The notes under the pieces: generated by a model
Seen by the model: only the letters and a program-made list of their open reading frames with translations
The model's database searches: none
Told to the model about the DNA's origin: nothing
Assembly (NCBI GenBank): GCA_902510815.1
Contig: CABXDI010000012.1
Location: forward strand, 1 to 37,543
Length of the DNA: 37,543 bases
Source: an uncultured Verrucomicrobiota bacterium
GTDB lineage: Bacteria > Verrucomicrobiota > Verrucomicrobiia > Verrucomicrobiales > DEV007
Reading direction: 5' to 3'
In this document: in pieces, positions 32,933 through 37,543 of the stretch
How positions within the stretch are numbered: position 1 is the stretch's first letter
Layout of the letters: every line of letters starts with the position of its first letter
Made by a program: the position numbers and the translations under genes

Positions 32933-34168
32933 TTAAAGAGTAGCCTTTAACCTCTCGCAAACAGTGTCGACATTTGTTTTTGAGTTGAATGCTGAAATCC
33001 TAAAGAAACCTTCACCGGCTTCACCAAAACCTGCGCCAGGTGTTATGACGACGTTTGCTTCGTTAAGCATTTTATCGAACATACCCCAACTATCTATTGA
33101 TTCAGGGCACGCGACCCACACGTAAGGAGCATTTTCTCCTCCATATACAGAAAGGCCGATATCAGAGCAGGCGGACCTAAGCTTTTGGGCATTTTCCATG
33201 TAGTGAGTTATTAAACTCTTTACTTGGTTCTTGCCGTCTTCTGAGTAGAGGGCTTCTGCGGCTTTCTGAACGGGATAGCTTACACTGTTAAACTTAGTAG
33301 ACTGTCTTCGTGACCACAAAGGGTGAAGTGAGCGCTTCTCACCATTACTATCTTCAGCCATTAGTTCTTTTGGAACGACTGTGAAAGCACATCGAACACC
33401 GGTGAAACCTCCATTTTTAGAAAAGGATCTAAATTCAATCGCACATTCCCTTGCGCCTTCAATCTCATAAATTGATCTTGGTACGGATGGATCTTGGATG
33501 AAAGCTTGATAAGCAGCATCATAAAGTATGATTGAACCATTTTCTTTTGCATAGCTTACCCAATTTTCGAGTTGTTCTCTTGTTGCTGTAGCTCCAGTAG
33601 GATTATTAGGATAGCATAGGTAAATCAGATCAACTCGTTCTTGTGGAATTTCTGGAACAAAGCCATTTTCTGCATTACATGGCATATAATGAATGCCTTC
33701 ATAGGCTCCACTTTCGTTAGCCTCACCGGTATTGCCAGCCATGACATTTGTGTCGACGTAAACTGGATACACGGGATCCGTGATAGCGATTTTATTATCA
33801 CTTCCAAATATATCTAAAATATTTCCAGTATCACATTTTGATCCATCAGAAACGAAAATCTCATCATCTTCCATCGAAATTCCGTTATCTCTGTAATCAC
33901 CTTTGGCAATAGCGGTACGGAGAAAGTCATATCCTTGTTCTGGACCGTATCCTCTAAATGTTTCTTTGTTACCTAATTCATCAACTGCATTCTTCATTGC
34001 TTCACGAGCGGACAAAGGAAGAGGTTCGGTTACGTCACCAATGCCGCATCTGATTATTTGCTTGGCACCCTCGGGATTATTATCGGTAAAAGAATTTACT
34101 CTGCGAGCGATTTCAGGGAAAAGGTATCCAGCTTTGAGTTTTAGGTAATTATCGTTTAATTTAGCCAT
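32933..34168 (-). CDS. dapL: LL-diaminopimelate aminotransferase
   Basis: DapL converts tetrahydrodipicolinate directly to LL-diaminopimelate. It bypasses the DapD/C/E acylation route for lysine and peptidoglycan synthesis. At 411 residues it has the typical start [20 protein letters not shown] and the [13 protein letters not shown] and [17 protein letters not shown] segments. The PLP site is made of [17 protein letters not shown] and the Schiff-base Lys251 in [13 protein letters not shown]. DapL occurs in plants, cyanobacteria, chlamydiae and verrucomicrobia among others, which fits the proposed phylum. It converges on the second DUF1553 gene (12 bases between stops) and diverges from the WIDFYR gene. 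Confidence 0.96.
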   Translation of the reverse strand: MAKLNDNYLKLKAGYLFPEIARRVNSFTDNNPEGAKQIIRCGIGDVTEPLPLSAREAMKNAVDELGNKETFRGYGPEQGYDFLRTAIAKGDYRDNGISMEDDEIFVSDGSKCDTGNILDIFGSDNKIAITDPVYPVYVDTNVMAGNTGEANESGAYEGIHYMPCNAENGFVPEIPQERVDLIYLCYPNNPTGATATREQLENWVSYAKENGSIILYDAAYQAFIQDPSVPRSIYEIEGARECAIEFRSFSKNGGFTGVRCAFTVVPKELMAEDSNGEKRSLHPLWSRRQSTKFNSVSYPVQKAAEALYSEDGKNQVKSLITHYMENAQKLRSACSDIGLSVYGGENAPYVWVACPESIDSWGMFDKMLNEANVVITPGAGFGEAGEGFFRISAFNSKTNVDTVCERLKATL

Positions 34169-34275
34169 TGGAAGCAGATATTGATATCATGAGGGTCTGA
34201 GGTCAAGTAGTGTATTAATATAATATAATTTTTTAAGAGTGAGTAAAAAGAATGTATGTTTGTAGTTCCTGAATA

Positions 34276-34761
34276 ATGTTAAGAAATAAAATTCCACTAA
34301 TCGCATTTTTTCTCGCTCTATTTTTAATTGAATCAGGGGTAGCTGATAAACTAACAAAATTTGAGGTAACTATTTCTAAGAAAAAAGAGTCTAATAACAG
34401 AAAGGTTGAGGTAACTCAGAATACTGAAAAAGTAGTTTTTAATGTCTACGATAAATTTGGTATAGGCAAAGCAGATCTAGAAATTATTGAAGGTCATTGG
34501 CCTAAAAAAGTAATTATAAGATGCCACTTTTCTGGGCTTGAGGGTTTTAAATTACGAGTTTCGGATAAGGTCTATCAGAGAGATGATCTTAAAATAAGAG
34601 TCTGTAATGAAAAAGGAGAGTCTATTGAAGAGAAATATCTTCTTCATTATGAAAATGGAAAGTCGAAGAAGATTCCTGGGTACTATGAGATAGAAATATC
34701 AAAGAAGATCCCAGTTAAATGCAAAAAAATTAGAATAGATTGGATTGATTTTTATCGTTGA
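34276..34761 (+). CDS. Small secreted protein ending WIDFYR, PVC-type
   Basis: This 161-residue exported protein has a signal peptide (about 1-23, ending SGVA). The mature part is a predicted all-beta domain: KVVFNVYDKFGIGKADLEII, HWPKKVIIRCHFSGLEGFKL and EIEISKKIPVKCKKIRIDWIDFYR. From memory, planctomycete and verrucomicrobial genomes encode secreted proteins with the same WPK-(V/I)-hydrophobic-R-hydrophobic-H-L/F-x-GLE core and a terminal WIDFYR. That makes this a conserved lineage-specific family of unknown function. The mature region contains two or three Cys, so a disulfide is possible. Its last ten bases overlap the end of the convergent RND gene. Confidence 0.6.
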   Translation: MLRNKIPLIAFFLALFLIESGVADKLTKFEVTISKKKESNNRKVEVTQNTEKVVFNVYDKFGIGKADLEIIEGHWPKKVIIRCHFSGLEGFKLRVSDKVYQRDDLKIRVCNEKGESIEEKYLLHYENGKSKKIPGYYEIEISKKIPVKCKKIRIDWIDFYR

Positions 34762-37543
34762 AAAATATATTTCAATGGCCTCAAGAGAATTTTCTGAATA
34801 TCTTCAGCAAAGAGTAATGCGCATGGTATTAGATAAAGAGTTATCCCAGTTGCAAATAAGACGCCAAAACCGAGAGATGTCGCCATTGGTATAAGAAATT
34901 GAGCTTGCAGTGAGTTATCCATCAGAAGAGGAAGAAGGCCTGCAAATGTTGTTAAAGAAGTTAATATTATTGGCCTGAATCTTCGAGTTCCAGACTCGAT
35001 CGCAGCTTCTAATAAATTCATTCCTTCTTTTCGTTTTCTATTAACATGATCCACCATGACGAGTGAATCGTTAACAACGACACCAGCTAAAGCAAGCATC
35101 CCAAAAATTGAAAGCCAAGATAGATTAATGTCCATGATTAAATGACCAATGATTGCCCCTATAATTCCAAAAGGAAGAGCAAGTAGTACGTAAAGGGGTT
35201 GCATCACCGATTTAAAAGGAATGGCGAGAAGAGTAAAAAGAGCAAAGATAAGAGTGATTGAAGCGATTATATTCTTTCTCTTAAGTTCTTCGTGCTCAGC
35301 AATGTAGCCAGTGAATTGGAATGAAAGATTTTTTTGCTCATTAATTATTTTTTGAATCTCTGGTCTCATGACACTGGCTACCTTTAATATATCAACAGTG
35401 TCATCCGTTGGGCGGGCTCCTATTCTTATTATTTCCGCTTTATCATTTCTTTCCACAAAGCTTGGTGATTTTTTTGCTTTAAAATTAGCAACCGTGGCGA
35501 GTGGAACTTCTGACCCAGAAGGTGTTCTTATTTTAAGTCTTGCAAGAGTATGTAAAGATTGTCGATCTTCTTTGGGTAACCTTACCATGACTCTAATCTC
35601 ATCGGTGCCTCGCATGATTCTTTGAGCCTCTTCTCCGTAAAAGGCTTGCCTTACTTGTCTGGCTAGTGATTGTTGAGTGAGTCCGAGTTCTGTAGCACGT
35701 GACTTTAGAGTAAATTCTAATTCATCATTGCCTCGATTTATTTGTGCCCAACTGCTAGCAATCTTGGGATTTGGGATCATACGAGGATTGGTCTCATTAG
35801 CCTCGGAAGTATCGTTTGGATTAGAAGTTAAATTTGGATTGTAATTTGGATTGATCTTCATTCTAAGGAGATCCTTGATCTTTTGAGCTATCTCGTTTTT
35901 CTCCTCCGAATAAGGGCCTCGTAATTCAAGTTCAAGTGGTTCTGATTGCTTTTGTTCGGCGTTATCATTATCTCTTTTACCAAAAGTTTCTGATTGAATT
36001 GAAAAATCATCAGCCTCCTCAATCTCGCCTACAATCTCTTTCCACTTACTTGCGATTTCACTATTTTTAGGGCCAGGCTCTGAACGCATACTAGGAGGAG
36101 TAACTTCTATAATAACTTGCCCTCTAGATTCATCATAACGTCCTCCAAGTCTGTAGGATCCGGTGACTTTGGCAATGTTCCTAATTAGCGTCTCCTCTGT
36201 TTTTGGGTCTAAAAATTTAGGTTTTAAATCGTTTGCTGCTTTTTCAATTCTATCTATGAGTTGACCTGTTCTTTCGATCCCTAGATCATTGGGTAAGTTC
36301 AAATTAGCAACAATTTTTAGACTTTCTACAGAAGGGTGACCGGCAAATCCGATTCTGCCACTAGACCAAATTCCATACATTATAAAGGCTGCGGCAATAA
36401 AAGCTGCCAAGACTGTTACTCGCCACTTAATCGCTTTTTTTAAACTGGGGTGGTAGACATTGCTAACAAACCATTCTAGGGCATTAGCAAATTTCTTCTG
36501 GAATCGAGTAAAGAAACCACTCTCACTTATTCTTGGCTTAATATGTTTTAAGTGTGAGGGTAGAATTAGCTTAGATTCTATTAAAGAGAAAATAAGAACT
36601 GGTGCAACTATTGGAGGGATTTGACTGGCAAAATCTCCGAACCTTCCCTCATTAAGATATAATAGGGGAATGAAAGCAGCGATAGTTGTTAAAATTCCAA
36701 AAGTTACTGGGACAGTAACTTCTTTAGTGCCCAATACAGAAGCCTCCATGGGATTCATGCCTGATTGAAGCTTTGAGTATACGTTTTCTCCAGTTACTAT
36801 GGCATCATCAACGACGACGCCTAGAACTATAATAAACCCAAACAAGCTCATTACGTTAGCCGTTACCCCGAAGTAAGGCATTAGTATTACTCCCCCAGCA
36901 AAGCTAACTGGTATTCCAATTACGACCCAAAGTGCTACCTTGGGTCGGAGAAATAATCCGAGTACAATGAATACAAGAATGGATCCCTGAAGGAGAGAGG
37001 ATATCAGTGTTCCTAGTCGGCCTCTCATTGACAATGACTTATCGTCCCATGTGAATAATTGAATTCCCTCAGAAAACTTTTCGCCAGAATTAGCTACATA
37101 ATTTTTCACTTTGTCCGATATATCAATGGCGCTTTCTTTTCCTGCTCTGCTAACTCTTACAAACATTGTTGGGTTGCCATTAAAATTAGTAATTACCTTA
37201 TCTTCCTCAAAACCATCTTTTATGTCTGCAACTTCACCCAATTTTACTTCTGCACCGTTAGCCGCCCTCACGGGAATATTTTCGAATTCTTTTTTAGAGT
37301 AAGCTTGTCCTCTCGTGCGTACTATTAAGTTTCCGCTTTCACTATTAATTGAACCTGCTGGTAAATCGATTGATGATCTTCGTATTGCATCAACAAGTTC
37401 CCTAAAGCCTAGATTATATGACTCGAGTTTTGGTATTTTAGCTTCAATTGATATTTCATAACTCCTGTCTCCCTGAGCCCTAGCTTGGCTAATCCCTTCT
37501 ATTTCTAGCAAGTCATCTCTCACCTGGTGGGTGATTTCTCGAA
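34752..37543 (-). CDS. RND-family efflux transporter permease, N-terminus beyond window
   Basis: This inner-membrane proton-driven pump of the AcrB/HAE-1 type is cut at its 5' end. The frame is open to the last base (a GTG at 37523 only mimics a start), and homology begins in the first periplasmic domain (IEGISQARAQGDRSYEISIE). The essential TM4 Asp pair is in VVVDDAIVTGENVYSKL, and the pseudo-symmetric partner is VVVNDSLVMVDHVNRKRKEG. About ten more membrane segments are visible. An unusual Asn/Pro-rich insert (coded near 35761-35860) interrupts the second periplasmic part. The substrate cannot be deduced; no adaptor or outer-membrane channel gene is in the window, and an adaptor would be expected to the right, upstream of it. 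Confidence 0.92.
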   Translation of the reverse strand, partial: REITHQVRDDLLEIEGISQARAQGDRSYEISIEAKIPKLESYNLGFRELVDAIRRSSIDLPAGSINSESGNLIVRTRGQAYSKKEFENIPVRAANGAEVKLGEVADIKDGFEEDKVITNFNGNPTMFVRVSRAGKESAIDISDKVKNYVANSGEKFSEGIQLFTWDDKSLSMRGRLGTLISSLLQGSILVFIVLGLFLRPKVALWVVIGIPVSFAGGVILMPYFGVTANVMSLFGFIIVLGVVVDDAIVTGENVYSKLQSGMNPMEASVLGTKEVTVPVTFGILTTIAAFIPLLYLNEGRFGDFASQIPPIVAPVLIFSLIESKLILPSHLKHIKPRISESGFFTRFQKKFANALEWFVSNVYHPSLKKAIKWRVTVLAAFIAAAFIMYGIWSSGRIGFAGHPSVESLKIVANLNLPNDLGIERTGQLIDRIEKAANDLKPKFLDPKTEETLIRNIAKVTGSYRLGGRYDESRGQVIIEVTPPSMRSEPGPKNSEIASKWKEIVGEIEEADDFSIQSETFGKRDNDNAEQKQSEPLELELRGPYSEEKNEIAQKIKDLLRMKINPNYNPNLTSNPNDTSEANETNPRMIPNPKIASSWAQINRGNDELEFTLKSRATELGLTQQSLARQVRQAFYGEEAQRIMRGTDEIRVMVRLPKEDRQSLHTLARLKIRTPSGSEVPLATVANFKAKKSPSFVERNDKAEIIRIGARPTDDTVDILKVASVMRPEIQKIINEQKNLSFQFTGYIAEHEELKRKNIIASITLIFALFTLLAIPFKSVMQPLYVLLALPFGIIGAIIGHLIMDINLSWLSIFGMLALAGVVVNDSLVMVDHVNRKRKEGMNLLEAAIESGTRRFRPIILTSLTTFAGLLPLLMDNSLQAQFLIPMATSLGFGVLFATGITLYLIPCALLFAEDIQKILLRPLKYIFQR

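Noticed and set aside
34219-34229. Promoter for the WIDFYR gene from two overlapping TATAAT boxes
   Set aside because: No -35 match exists at 16-18 bases on the plus strand, so it may be only AT-rich sequence.

Overview
The window is AT-rich, densely coded bacterial DNA with no tRNA, rRNA, CRISPR array, phage gene or insertion sequence that I can recognise. The gene content points to the Planctomycetes-Verrucomicrobia-Chlamydiae (PVC) superphylum, most likely a Verrucomicrobiota member. The evidence is two DUF1549/DUF1553 plus DUF1501 gene pairs, a DUF1080 multidomain protein, a very large lamin-tail/CotH-kinase secreted protein, LL-diaminopimelate aminotransferase (DapL), and a short secreted protein ending in WIDFYR. 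The assignment rests on family distribution from memory, not on a phylogenetic marker. Almost none of the start codons has a recognisable Shine-Dalgarno sequence; leaders are A/T-rich, and several starts are GTG or TTG.

Layout. (1) Bases 1-2686, plus strand: the 3' end of sucB, then a two-gene metal-type permease unit (ArsP/YraQ-like permease plus a TIGR03943/DUF1980-like partner carrying an 18-histidine His-Asp tract). (2) Bases 2724-5378, minus strand: the classic rpsO-pnp pair. (3) Bases 5596-8473: a LON-substrate-binding-domain protein (plus), then a minus-strand group of a dGTPase-like HD protein, a small membrane protein, a NYN-domain (YacP/Rae1-like) protein and a histone-H1-like Lys/Ala repeat protein. 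(4) Bases 8474-8952: a 479-base non-coding gap with a perfect 13-bp inverted repeat, a good sigma70-like promoter and three hairpins in a row at the predicted transcript start. (5) Bases 8953-10991, plus: yebC and rho. (6) Bases 10994-17496, minus: the 1533-residue CotH/lamin-tail protein, a second dGTPase paralogue and trpG/pabA. (7) Bases 17666-19003, plus: an unrecognised one-TM coiled-coil protein with a thrice-repeated FT(I/V)W motif.

(8) Bases 19008-32920 are the accessory heart of the window. A secreted protein with two carbohydrate-binding-like modules (minus) diverges from a five-gene plus-strand operon. That operon encodes a 1189-residue DUF1080 + jelly-roll + beta-propeller + azurin-like cupredoxin protein, a DUF1549/DUF1553 protein, a Tat-signal DUF1501 protein, a mandelate-racemase-type enolase and a short-chain dehydrogenase. 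It ends at an intrinsic-terminator-like hairpin. A second DUF1501 and DUF1549/1553 pair follows in the opposite gene order. My reading is that the exported proteins bind, cleave or oxidise a glycan-derived substrate outside the cytoplasm, with copper as an electron relay. The two cytoplasmic enzymes would then dehydrate and oxidise the resulting sugar acid. The substrate is unknown. (9) Bases 32933-37543: dapL (minus), the WIDFYR secreted protein (plus), and an RND efflux pump whose N-terminus lies beyond the right edge.

Six convergent gene pairs meet with spacers of 37 bases or fewer, or overlap, and none has a visible intrinsic terminator between its genes.
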